Assembly: GCA_946530355.1 (NCBI GenBank) | Contig: CAMNAB010000005.1 | Location: 1 to 48,325, forward strand | Reading direction: 5' to 3' | Source of the DNA: Firm-04 sp003446315 | GTDB taxonomy: Bacteria; Bacillota; Clostridia; Oscillospirales; Ruminococcaceae | Length of the DNA stretch: 48,325 nt | The notes under the pieces: generated by a model | The model's input: the letters and a program-made list of their open reading frames with translations, nothing else | Told to the model about the DNA's origin: nothing | Database searches by the model: none | In this document: in pieces, positions 21,601 through 28,900 of the stretch | Layout of the letters: the number at the start of each line of letters is the position of its first letter | Numbering within the stretch: the stretch's first letter is position 1 | Program-made: the position numbers and the translations under genes

Positions 21601-24600
21601 CGTGATGCGGCATGCATCCTTCCGCACATCCTTTGCAATCGTGGATGATGAAATCGTGCAGCAAATCCATGCGCAGGTGCCTTCTGTCCTGACTTGCGAA
21701 ACCTGTGCGCCGGATCAGCTTGATGATGCGGTAAAACGTGCGGTTCAGCCGTTTGATCTTTCTCAGGCTCCGCTGATGCGCGTCAAAGTCATCAGTACGG
21801 GTGCGGACGAGCATTATCTCGTGGTCGATATGCACCATATCATTGCTGACCAAAGCTCTATGGCTGTGATGATGCAGGAATTCTCTTTGCTCTATGCGGG
21901 AAAAACGCTGCCCGAAAATCAACTTCGTTACGTCGATTTTGCAGCATGGCAAAACCGTTTGATGCAGAGCAGCAGCTATGAAAAGCAAATGCGTTATTGG
22001 CTCGATGAATTCTCTGATGAGATCCCGACGCTCGATTTCCATACCGATTATCGGAAGACCGAACAGGCTTCTATGGCTGGCAAGATTCGCAGTTTTGTTT
22101 TGGATCCGGCGCTTTGTACAGAGATCAATCAGTGGCTGGAACAAAAGCATATGACCGGCTATGTGCTGATCGCTGCGGCGCTGGAAATGCTGCTTTGGAA
22201 GTATACCGATAAAACGGATTTTGTGTTTGGTACTGCTTTCTCCGGCAGACGTTCCTCGGAATTGAATGCGATCATTGGCATGTTTGTCAATACGCTGCCG
22301 ATTCGTGTCAAAATGCAGCCGGAACAGTCTGCGGATGTCTTCCTGCAGAAAGTCAGAAGAAAACTGTTTGCGGCGCTGGAAGCACAGGATTGTCAGTATG
22401 ACCAGCTTGTGGAAGCACTCGGCGTGAATGAAAACGGCGGAAATCCGTTGTTTGATTTTGTGCTCAATTATGTCAGTGTCGGTACGGAAGATTTTGAGAT
22501 CGACGGTTTGCAGGTCACGCCTTGTGTGCCGGACGAGATCTCTGCAAAATATGACTTTACGATTACTGTTGTGGAAAACGGCGGACAGTATCAGGTGGAT
22601 ATTGAATACCGCACGGCATTGTTCCGCGATGAAACCGCAGAATTGTTCGGTGAACGTCTGATACAGACCGTGCAGCAGCTGATCCGGAAGGACGGCATGC
22701 GCCTTTCTGAATATTCTTTGATGACGGATGCCGATTGGACACAATATGCACTGGTCAATCAGACAGATGCGGAGATCCCTGCTGACCGCAGTACCGCAGA
22801 ACTGTTTGTATCCTGTGCGAAAAAATACGGTGACAGAATTGCTTTGATCCGCAATGACGAAACATATACCTATTCCGAACTCGACCGGATGTCTGACTAT
22901 GTTGCAAAACAGCTTCAGGATGCCGGTGCTGCCGTCGGTGACCGGATCGGTCTGGTCGTGGAAGAAAGCATTTTGCAGATCGCTGCGATCCTCGGTGTAC
23001 TGAAATGCGGCGCTGCATATATCCCGATCGACGCTGCATATCCGGATGACAGAATCGCCTATACGCTCAGAGACAGCGGTGCAAAACTTGCCGTCACAAC
23101 TGCGGCACATGCCGGTAAAATGCCGGATGATGTCCCTACCGTGATCCTCTCAGAGCAGGAGACAAAACGTGCAATGACACAGGATATTGCGTTTGCATTG
23201 CCGGACGGTCTGCACGGTGATCTCGAAGCATATATCATCTATACTTCCGGTTCGACCGGTAATCCGAAGGGCGTTGTGATCTCCTGCCGCAGCATGATCC
23301 GAACGGTTATCAATGCGGAATACTACGATGTGAAGCCCGATGACCGCATCATGCAAATGTCAAGCTATACATTTGATGCCTCTGTTTTCAATATTTTCGG
23401 TGCGCTGCTCAACGGTGCGGCTCTGGTTATGGTACCGCGTGAAACCTTGCTGGAAATCTCGGAATTTGCAAAACTGATCGAGGAGAAACGTGTGACAAAA
23501 GCACTGATTATCACCGCAGTTTTCAATGTGCTGGTGGATTATGATGTGCATTGCATGCGCTATATGGACAAGATCTATGTCGGCGGTGAAGCACTTTCGT
23601 ATTCGCATATTGCGAAAGCATTTTCTGTTCTTGGCGCGGGTCATCTTGTCAATTTGTACGGCCCGACCGAAGCGGCTATGATCTCCACAAGCTGCCCGAT
23701 TGATGCGCTTGATCCCGTCACGCAGCAGCTGCCGATCGGGAAACCAATCGCAAATACATCTATTTATATTCTGGACAGCAGCGGCAATATTTTGCCGAAG
23801 CATATGATCGGTGAACTTTGTATCGGCGGTATCGGTCTTGCAAGAGAATACCTCAGCCGACCGGAACTGACTGCGGAAAAATTCATTTATCTGCGCGAAA
23901 AACCGACCGAACGGGTCTATCGTTCCGGCGATCTTGCCATGATGCTCGATGACGGAAATATTGCGTATATCGGACGAATGGATGAACAGGTAAAACTGCG
24001 CGGATTCCGGATCGAGCTTGGTGAGATCGAGCGAAAACTCGGCAGTGTACCGGGTGTGCGGGAAGCAGCCGTGCTGTTCCTGAAAGACAGTTCCGGCAGC
24101 CCGTATCTCTCCGGATACTATACAACGCAATCCAATATGACACTCACAGATGAACAGATCCGGACAGAATTGCGCAAATCCCTTCCGGACTATATGATCC
24201 CCTCGAAACTGACTTATCTTGCAGAAATGCCGGTGACCGGAAACGGTAAAACCGACCGGAAAAAACTGCCGCAAATGAAACCCGTTCAGCAGGCTGCGCA
24301 GCCGGTTCAGACAATCGCTGCCGGAAATGATACCGCAGCATTGATCCTGAAACAAATGCAGGAAGTATTGGAACGTCCGGATCTGCGGGCAAATGATGAC
24401 TTCTATGCAAACGGCGGACATTCGCTCAAAGCGATCATGCTTGTACAGCGCCTGAAAAATGCCGGATTGAATGTGATGGTGCATGATATCATTCATCATC
24501 CGACTGCGGCTTCGCTTGCTGCTGCATGCGGTGTTCCCGTGCAAACAGAATCCGTGCAGAACGGCTGCAAACAATTGACAGAATCACAGACTGCTTCGCT

Positions 24601-25891
24601 CGTCAGACGCATGATGCATGAGACAGAATGGCTCTCTGAAGCGATCGTCGGCGGAAAGGTTTTGACAGAATTTCCAATGACAGCAGTACAAAAAGCACAT
24701 CGGAATTCCGGTGCGGTGCAAAGCGGCTTTACCGTGACGCTCCGGAACGGTCAGGACGCAGCAGCACTGCGCAAAATCGCGGCAGAGTTGATGATCTGCA
24801 ATCAGATGCTCCATTGCACGGCAGACCCGCAGCGGGAATGCTGGCTGGAATGGGATGCCGCTGAACAGCGTCCGGTACTGGAACAGAGTATTCCGTATCT
24901 GGATCTCAGCGATTATGATGCAGCGTCCTGCGACAATCTGATACAGGCATTGTTTGAACGCATGATGTATGATCCTTACCGGAATGATCTTCCTGCATGG
25001 CGGATTGCCTGCGTGCAGAGAAATCAGCAGGAAATTCAGGTGATCTGGACATTCCATCACAGTGTGTTTGACGGCATGAGCGCTGAAATTCTCAAACGTG
25101 CGCTGCAAACCGGTATCATTACCCAGCCGGAACATGCTTACTCGGACTTTGCGCTGCAAATTGCACGCGGGCCGGTTCAGACAACTGCTTATGAATTGAC
25201 CGAACAGCTCCGGCTTGCGGATTGGACTGCGCAGAATGAGAAGTTCCTTGCTGCTGTTCATGCAGATCAGGGCGAGACACAGGATATTGTCATTACGGTT
25301 CCGATGGAACAGACCAGAGACGGTGTCTGGAATGACGCTTATTGTCTGACCGGACAGGTGCTTTCGGCTTATTACGGTCTGGATCAGATCCCGACGGCAG
25401 TGCTCCATTACGGCAGAAAATACTGCGGTCAGGATTACTATGACTGTGTGGGCGAGTTCCTCGATCTGGTTCCGGTGATATCGTCCGTTTCCGAGCAGGA
25501 ACTGGAACAGAAATTGCAGTATGTACAGGAGCATAATGTCAGTCTGATGCACTTGCTCTATGATTCTCCTGACCCCGTTTACGGTGAATCCGGCAAACGG
25601 ATCCGGAAGCTGATTCGCTCCGACGGAAAACTGGATCTGATGCTGTTCAATTTCCAGGGCGAGATCTCCGCAGAAGAACAAAAACTGTTCGGAGCAGAAC
25701 ATCCTGCCGCGAAAGAAACAGAAGATACAGTCTCTGTTCTTTCAGCAGCCGTTTGCTACGATGATACGCAAATGCGGATCTCACTCTCCGCGCTCAACGG
25801 GTTCCGTTTGGATCGGATGAAACAGGTTGTCGGACAGGTCAGCCGGAATGCGGTCTGCAAGGCGGAATCTGAGCAGATGCAAAGAGCCTGA
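9695..25891 (+). CDS. Hybrid NRPS-PKS megasynthase, 5398 residues
   Basis: Multimodular assembly-line enzyme. Domains with landmark residues: C1 (HHLISDG 126-132); A1 (YTSGSTGTPKG 593, YGPTE 739); PCP1 (Ser996); KS1 (Cys1226, His1362, His1400); AT1 (GHSIGE, Ser1679; HAFH 1775-1778, the malonyl-type signature); ACP1 (Ser1994); C2 (HHIIADG 2181); A2 (FTSGSTGQPKG 2646, YGPTE 2788); PCP2 (Ser3046); KS2 (Cys3272, His3408, His3446); a vestigial AT; ACP2 (Ser3862); C3 (HHIIADQ 4047); A3 (YTSGSTGNPKG 4516, YGPTE 4655); PCP3 (Ser4910); and a terminal C domain (HHSVFDG 5121). There is no ketoreductase, dehydratase, epimerase, methyltransferase or thioesterase, so it should give three amino acids alternating with two keto two-carbon units. 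My hand-read pocket codes are DITNFGMMW, DIFQVGMVT and DAFLYGLMI; the third suggests Leu/Ile/Val. C1 probably receives an acyl chain made by the next gene's protein. Confidence 0.97.
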   Translation: MFIELNEVQKSIYFECLAGGKLAYNISAALRVQKLDVSVLKKALMLLVSEQEALRSSIAVRGNQPMLEIRDEAPVAFAALSAENESDLEKKVKEAMFHAFDLETPPLYHTAYIASAEQAVFVVSMHHLISDGISADLFIRRLFALYHSMTAEEPFSLSVNDGYQQFLQKENRKLTAGKYERQRTYWKQKMDGAEPLSLIPDRIDNEAENGIGAEQRFAISPALYEKLDAVAKAHDMSVFMVVLGAFSVLMGRYANTDDVVISSSFSYRPGFSQDESIGCYIYTLPLRFDTQANQRFSDVMQQSLQNVFEAYQNIGYPNNLIARDVMPADQMINGSLFDITFICDMYDKQADEIEGIYETDEVTFPGKMMVIMQTIGDESCMKFQYKRQFFSDDTIRSMGEHFVQLLEQAASDPEQTLLDLNWFTTGEEQALLTTWNASDYFPYIPQNIADVFEKKVQAHPDAIALTADGKTYTNAEINAMANSIAARLIPLKKAENPLIGVQLRRSPALIASLLGVLKAGCGYVPIDVHYPEERKAFIMKDASVSVVITAHEMMSEAFANADIIFADDDALYQENAADPQISRHPEDLAYVEYTSGSTGTPKGVMITNANVINTALDLERRFPLEEQDVYLLKTTYTFDIFGTEFYGWIVGNGRLCLLEQDGEMKPEVIAQTVFENRVTHINFVPSMFRLFLEAAEHDAEMKSKLQSLKWVFLGGEAVTQDVMQKYFALGISAKAENMYGPTEATMWATHQPLRDASAHFDPYIGAPLNAYRCYIADRAGRLCPVGVPGELCISGAGLAKGYLNRPELNADRFTANPFYRPETDAEIYQKMYRTGDLARRRPDGNLEFLGRMDAQVKIGGVRIELGEIETAMGKHSKIVQAVAAVRKDRGGMDCICAYYTGAEELPAAELRKFLADLIPGYMIPMFFIYCEKIPQNNSGKADRKALAAMALPSGNGTKSASRSDAAAETIAQAWQDVLGTDAFDENDSFFEIGGHSFALIRVHNILKEKLDPTLSINALIQYPTVRKLADYLAGSKQQVQQVKPAAEPEHTAFKDTDIAIVGISVDVPGASDVQAFWNVLKNGEETIHFYSDAELRELGIGENLIHSKHYVKAKGRVDDLEVFDSFFFGISPKETELTSPSLRLLYKGAWQVLEDAGYVPETFDGRIGVFLGGSDDFAWYRHALFHNQNYSDTYQAYTLSTNHFLATRLSYKYDFKGPALTALTGCSTSLVTAHLACRSLQAHECEMAIAGGITVELPNEGGYLYEAGMMFSPDGHCRPFDAQAAGTVFSNGMALVAMRRLEDAVRDGDHIYAVIKGSALNNDGSNKISYTAPSEDGQVEVIRAAYQNAGIDPTTVRYVEAHGTGTLLGDPIEVSSLTRAFATDQKQFCTLGSLKGNIGHTDTAAGVVGLSKVSLCLDRKYLPATVNYAIPNPKANFEQTPFVVKNTGEAWERSAAHPEIPLRAGINSFGVGGTNAHFVLEEAPQRAETPSDSRYHILPFAAKTETALHNTMAKVLRYLAEHPEIRLADAAYTLRNGRKKFAYRKYAALTEDMRTPEQIEQLIERLTKAQTNALQTETKQICFLFSGQGSQYQGMCKALYTGDSADPLCSMFREEADRILNCLPEQERAEYFDVLYGTADPAKINQTQYTQFALFLTEYAIAQILLRLGAEPAQLLGHSIGEVTAAAVAGIWTPEDAVRIVIARGKLMQAQKPGSMLAVMADASEIEPYLPETLSLCLRNTTARCVVGGCKEDVEAFSAVLKEKGIGNTILRTSHAFHTGMMQEAAEQFRKVLAEVTFHAPKYRLLSNVTGTYAGEEMQQPQYWAEHIMSCVLFEQNLHEMFTEPAGIAVEIGPGKTLTAFARQHADRKDDWAYVNTVRHIKETASDIGYLYEAIGMLESAGLLKETPEALGIKGNRVSLPTYVFDPISYPIRLTEEPETTGKQMTAARKEKKQIVALTDLKTAEHYAAYAYREVFGFEELDMDADFFALGGDSLKAVSMAAALKNVLGIVVEVNDIFANVTPRKLAEYLLANHKTEAADADAIEPAPEQDAYTISAAQRRMYTMYQMDREALAYNLPSATAITGRLEPERVTNAVRKLMQRHELLRSTFEMRGNQIVQVIHDVPETLPVAFSKQELDSEEAFQQAAAKFVKPFCLETGPLFRMELVDTGEDRQLLFFDIHHIIADGTAVEILTRDFNTLYAEDMEPLRIQYKDYAYWQHENANSERLMQQEAYWLGQLQGELPVLELPSDHPRKEISGVSGGRVKFDLTPEAEAAVQTLGRQYGATNFMVMLTAWYILLARYSGQDDIIVGTPVSGRTTDDTREMIGMFVNMLALRNYPSGEKYVSDFLQEVKENVLQALQNQDYQFDTLTERIHVERKLNRNAVFDVSFDYHNMRLYDLEVNGLKFKSREIDSHAVSTDLILTCFEDETRNLTGCIDYAADLFEPETIGRMTAQYQQILCYAAENPDCRLSEIPLFSAPDLEIIKRQFAKNTTDEPCCIQELFAQTAARIPDAIALMTSDGKQYTYAELDAETNRAARALRADGVKPESCVGIMAERNEDLVIAVLAILKAGGTYVPLDVRYPQERLQYMAEQCRMHCILASDEFAADAEKMCRVLKMRDVRNTDDDRALTLQNDPDDTAYIIFTSGSTGQPKGVLVRHANVVNLIRDHQARGLFAAPDDRIASIASPSFDIFVFETLIPLCSGGSVYMASAEEQLDSVLLSQKILAHHVNYLQAPVSRLRAMTDNTEFRAVLPQMRVIVGGGEMYPVSLMEDLRQKTPARLFNMYGPTETTVTATVKELTEADEVNIGSAIANTQLLVLNDTDMLQPVGVYGELCIAGAGISKGYLNRQEETEKRFISVLLPDGTSIPVYRTGDRARLLANGEAELSGRMDDQVKIRGYRIELGEIEKAAVSQEGIAYAAAKAFTAENGNTQLALFYSISEQNAAPDSLRDALSDTLKKKLPPYMIPTVLVPVSDMPVLRNGKVDRKALSLPHDTENGKKVTKTAGNAAKTKIEAEILKIWKNVLNSGNISIKDNFFDIGGNSYSLMLVNNQLNDLLGRTIPLMTLFEHPTVSALAAAVGAEDDAWQEAAEEAAVDSDSDIAVIGMFGRFPGADSPEQFWENIVNGTESIGAFTEAELQQAGIRPEEYHDPDYVNAKGSLADVDYFDADFFKYSKKEANAMDPQMRVLHMCVWNALEDAGYDPYRYQGKIGLFAGSSSNMAWMTKFLAQRDHALQAFEVMTINDKDFLTTKISYKLNLKGPSMNVQTACSTSLVAIHQAVKYLQCGEADIAAAGGVSITYPRKEGYLWHEGMIYSRDGHCRPFSDDASGTVPGNGCAVVVLKKLSAARRDHDNIYAVIKGSAINNDGIDKIGYTAPSITGEMDVIRKALRQSGIQPEEIQYAETHGTGTALGDPIEISALDRAWNTDQRQYCALGAVKANIGHLDAAAGAAGFIKAVQVLQHKTIPPLVHFHQINPKIDLANSPFYITTTPKPITAKTAHASVSAFGIGGTNAHVILEESPQNGRHALPDMTNLLVFSAKTESALSNTVNKVCAYLHQHPEVNLSDAAYTLQVGRGEFEYRKACIFRDGVQTETITGNCNEQTPAQIWNIPDERTVLQSDLYGRNDGIGQLFTGFADEILRVLRYSESHAVKEALRSGQADDKTIQALCRLTACYAAMKTMSALCGDPERICAEGIAHLSAAVYAGLVQPADAVQQITNATEYAADTEEMQHAGLYIQNCLYAKDDAPVLTLEGFGADAVYRLIAEIWVSGGSVRWTKLHGNTERYRVSVPGYQFDRVRFDSDVSWNDQFFAAQTDDAEPIRAEGSIDYAAVFADIWKEILGSKPEQDTDDFFAQGGESFHAVTMASLIHKRMHVDIPVSEILDAAQFGQILQNILNRVDTSCENTADTEIPILPDQEYYETSSAQKRMYTVQQMLGDSIAYNLAAVYRVDGEPDIEKLRNVFDTLVMRHASFRTSFAIVDDEIVQQIHAQVPSVLTCETCAPDQLDDAVKRAVQPFDLSQAPLMRVKVISTGADEHYLVVDMHHIIADQSSMAVMMQEFSLLYAGKTLPENQLRYVDFAAWQNRLMQSSSYEKQMRYWLDEFSDEIPTLDFHTDYRKTEQASMAGKIRSFVLDPALCTEINQWLEQKHMTGYVLIAAALEMLLWKYTDKTDFVFGTAFSGRRSSELNAIIGMFVNTLPIRVKMQPEQSADVFLQKVRRKLFAALEAQDCQYDQLVEALGVNENGGNPLFDFVLNYVSVGTEDFEIDGLQVTPCVPDEISAKYDFTITVVENGGQYQVDIEYRTALFRDETAELFGERLIQTVQQLIRKDGMRLSEYSLMTDADWTQYALVNQTDAEIPADRSTAELFVSCAKKYGDRIALIRNDETYTYSELDRMSDYVAKQLQDAGAAVGDRIGLVVEESILQIAAILGVLKCGAAYIPIDAAYPDDRIAYTLRDSGAKLAVTTAAHAGKMPDDVPTVILSEQETKRAMTQDIAFALPDGLHGDLEAYIIYTSGSTGNPKGVVISCRSMIRTVINAEYYDVKPDDRIMQMSSYTFDASVFNIFGALLNGAALVMVPRETLLEISEFAKLIEEKRVTKALIITAVFNVLVDYDVHCMRYMDKIYVGGEALSYSHIAKAFSVLGAGHLVNLYGPTEAAMISTSCPIDALDPVTQQLPIGKPIANTSIYILDSSGNILPKHMIGELCIGGIGLAREYLSRPELTAEKFIYLREKPTERVYRSGDLAMMLDDGNIAYIGRMDEQVKLRGFRIELGEIERKLGSVPGVREAAVLFLKDSSGSPYLSGYYTTQSNMTLTDEQIRTELRKSLPDYMIPSKLTYLAEMPVTGNGKTDRKKLPQMKPVQQAAQPVQTIAAGNDTAALILKQMQEVLERPDLRANDDFYANGGHSLKAIMLVQRLKNAGLNVMVHDIIHHPTAASLAAACGVPVQTESVQNGCKQLTESQTASLVRRMMHETEWLSEAIVGGKVLTEFPMTAVQKAHRNSGAVQSGFTVTLRNGQDAAALRKIAAELMICNQMLHCTADPQRECWLEWDAAEQRPVLEQSIPYLDLSDYDAASCDNLIQALFERMMYDPYRNDLPAWRIACVQRNQQEIQVIWTFHHSVFDGMSAEILKRALQTGIITQPEHAYSDFALQIARGPVQTTAYELTEQLRLADWTAQNEKFLAAVHADQGETQDIVITVPMEQTRDGVWNDAYCLTGQVLSAYYGLDQIPTAVLHYGRKYCGQDYYDCVGEFLDLVPVISSVSEQELEQKLQYVQEHNVSLMHLLYDSPDPVYGESGKRIRKLIRSDGKLDLMLFNFQGEISAEEQKLFGAEHPAAKETEDTVSVLSAAVCYDDTQMRISLSALNGFRLDRMKQVVGQVSRNAVCKAESEQMQRA
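20303..21103 (+). other. Vestigial acyltransferase region in the megasynthase (after KS2)
   Basis: Residues about 3537-3803. The KS-to-AT linker (LLVFSAKTESALSNTVNKV) and the post-AT linker (YRVSVPGYQFDRVRF, 3789-3803) are both present, but the part between is far too short: about 270 residues against about 440 for the same span after KS1. The helix that carries the nucleophile can still be recognised as ICAEGIAHLSAAVYAGLVQP. Glu3697 stands where GHSxG has its serine, and there is no HAFH-like histidine. This domain cannot load an extender unit, so ACP2 must be charged in trans. Confidence 0.8.
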
Positions 25892-25898
25892 TTGAAAT

Positions 25899-25917
25899 AT
25901 GTACCGTGCCGGTACGT
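25899..25917 (+). promoter_or_regulatory. Intercistronic hairpin between the two synthase genes
   Basis: GTACCG (25901-25906) and CGGTAC (25910-25915) pair around a three-base loop, and two more pairs extend the stem. It starts eight bases after the megasynthase stop. No T-run follows, so it is more likely an mRNA stability or processing element than a terminator. Confidence 0.45.
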
Positions 25918-25990
25918 CTGATGATTCGTGCCGGCTGCGGTTACATTTTCCATACAAATCTATACAATATATTCGCAGAAAGGGAAAAAT

Positions 25991-28900
25991 ATGAATTCAG
26001 AACAGACATCATTTCAGTCAGAATATGTGAAAAACGGATTTCAGATTGTGCCCGATGTGCTGGACTATATGTCACAGCATTATCCGCAGAAAGGCTGCCG
26101 CTATCTCCATGCAAACGGCTCCGAAGTCTTTGTCAGTTATCCGGAGATCCGTTCCCGTTCCCTTCGGATTCTGGATGCGCTCCGGAAAAAAGGCGTTCAC
26201 CAAGGCGACAGAATCGCAGTCGAAACAGATGAGCCGGAAATCTTCCACTCTATGTTCTGGGCTTGTATGTACGGCGGTATCATCATTTCTTCGATCCAGC
26301 AGCCGCAGTCGTGGGATCCGAAATCCAAGAGCGCGGAGATCTTCGTCAAACAACTCGCAAAACTCGATCGTCCGATGCTCATTACACAGCAAAGACATGC
26401 GGAGTATTATCAGGATCTGCTGCGTGCAAATCCGGAGTTGAATCTGGTTTTGTTTGAGGATCTGCATTCTGAGACTGAGGCAGAACCCGCTGCACAGGAT
26501 CCCGGCGATATCATCTATATCCAGTTCTCATCCGGTACGACCGGTGTGCCGGAAGGTGCGATGCTCTCGCACTGGAATATTCTTTATTGCAGCGGCGCGA
26601 CGGCGCAGGTTGCCGATCTGCCGGAACACGATACCGTTGTATCATGGCTGCCGCATACGCATAATCTCGGTTTGTTTACCCCGTTGATTATCGCTATGAT
26701 GCAATATCACGACTGCTTCTTTACGACCCCTGCCGTGTTTTTGCATGATCCCTTTGCCTTCCTGAAAAGAGTGTCTTCGTTTACCGGAATCTGGTTCAGC
26801 ACCAATAATTTTGCGATGGAATGGATCATCCAGAAGGTGCCGGACGAGAAACTGGAAGAACTGGATATGTCCAATATCGACACGATTTTCGCCGGTTCTG
26901 AGATCATCTCCGGAAAGACCGTTGAACGGTTTTTGGCAAAATTCGGCAAGCGCGGTTTAAGACGGGAAGTCATTCGTCCCGGTTACGGCATGACGGAAGC
27001 AACGCTTGTGATCTCGGTCACAAAGCGATATGACGGGCCGATCTCGGACACCATCTCCAGAAAAGCGATGATGCATGAGCAGAAGGCTTTGCCCGCAGAT
27101 GCGCAGGATCCGAATGATGCACTGTGCCTGCTGAGCAACGGTGAGCCGCTTGGCGATCTCGAAGTGCGGATCACCGATGAAAACCGGAATCCGCTGCCGG
27201 AGCGTATGCTGGGTGAGATCGAAGCGCGTGGACAGGGACTGTTTCAGGGGTATTACAATGAACCCGACAGCACCGCAAAGAGAGTGCGGGACGGCTGGCT
27301 TTGCACCGGCGATATCGGTTATTTGCTCAACAACAGAATCTTTATTGTCGGCAGAAAAAAGGACATTGCGATCATTCGCGGTGCAAACTATGTCGTGACG
27401 GATATCGAGGAGTGCATCAGCGCAGAGACCGGTATTCCCAGAACGGTACTTGCGGTTGTCGGTATTTCGCAGGATAATGAGGAACAACTCGCTGTTTTCG
27501 TGGTAAATCAGGATCCGCTTGCTGATTTTGCGCAGCTTGCATATAAGATCAGAGCTGCTGTTCTGACCCATTATCAGCTTGAGATCAATGTCATTTTGCC
27601 GATCGCGGCGCTTCCGAAGACCGGTTCCGGCAAGGTGAAACGATATGAAATGCGGATGCAGTTTGAAAACGGTTTGTTTGATGACACCTATCAGGAAATC
27701 ACCGCACTTTTGAAAACGATCCAGCCGGATCATAAGTCGAAATCGACCCGGAAATCCAGAGTGTATTATGAGGAAAAAGTGGCGGAGTGCTGGAGTCAGG
27801 TTTTGAAGATTCCGGCGGAACAGATTGAACCGGAAACGCCGTTCTATGAATTGGGCGGCAATTCGATTCAGGCTTACCGGCTGATCCTCGTCCTTTCCGA
27901 AGCATTCGGCATGGAGCTTGGACAGGAAGTCATCTCGAAATATAACACGGTTTCTGCGATGGCAGACTATCTCAAACGACAGAAACAGCCGGAATCTTCT
28001 GCGCGTACCGAACAGAATAAACAGGAAGAAAAGATCGTCATTACCGGTATCGGCGTGCGGCTTCCGGGGGCTGCAACACAGGAAGCATTCTGGGAAAATC
28101 TGGTCAGCGGAAAAGACTGCGTTTCAAAAGTGGAAGGCAAGCGCCGGACGCTTTCCGGTTCTCCGGATTGGGATGATACGCTTGGTCTTTTGTCTGATAT
28201 CGACAGCTTTGATTATGACTTCTTCGATATGTCATATGAGGAAGCGAAATTCATGGATCCGCAGCAGCGTATGTCGATGGAAGCGACCTATGAAGCGCTG
28301 GAAGATGCCGGTATGCTGCAAGATGAGACAGAACATGAAAATGTTGCCGTGTTTGCCTGCAATACCTTCAATTCCTATACGCCGCTGGTGTTTGCATATA
28401 CAAAGAATCACGGCTATCACGAGATCCCGCAGCGCACGCTGGTCAACAATATGAATAATATGATCGCAGCGCGTATTTCGCATCAGTATGGATTTGTCGG
28501 GCCGGTCATGGCTGTGGATACCGCTTGCTCATCCTTCCTGACAGGTCTGCATCTGGCACGCAATACCATCCTGCACGGAGAGGCAGAAGGTGCTGTGGTC
28601 TGCGGCTCCAATCTCATTGCAACAAAATATATGTATGAGCTGGCAAAACAGGCTGGCATTGTTACGCCGTCCGGAAAATCGAAGGTGTTTGATGAGGATG
28701 CCGACGGTTCTGTGCTTGGTGAGGGAATTGTCGTATTCTATTTGCAGAAGATGAGCGATGCGCTCCGGAATCACAGTCAGATCTACGGCGTGATCCATGG
28801 CACGGCGATCAATAATGACGGCTATGCATTAAGCGTGACTTCTCCGAATCCGCGCGGTGAATACGATGTGCTGCACAAAGCATATGCAGAATCGGATGTC

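Noticed and set aside
9695..25891. Repeated similar segments inside the megasynthase as DNA repeats
   Set aside because: They are the expected similarity between homologous C, A, PCP and KS domains, not repeat elements.
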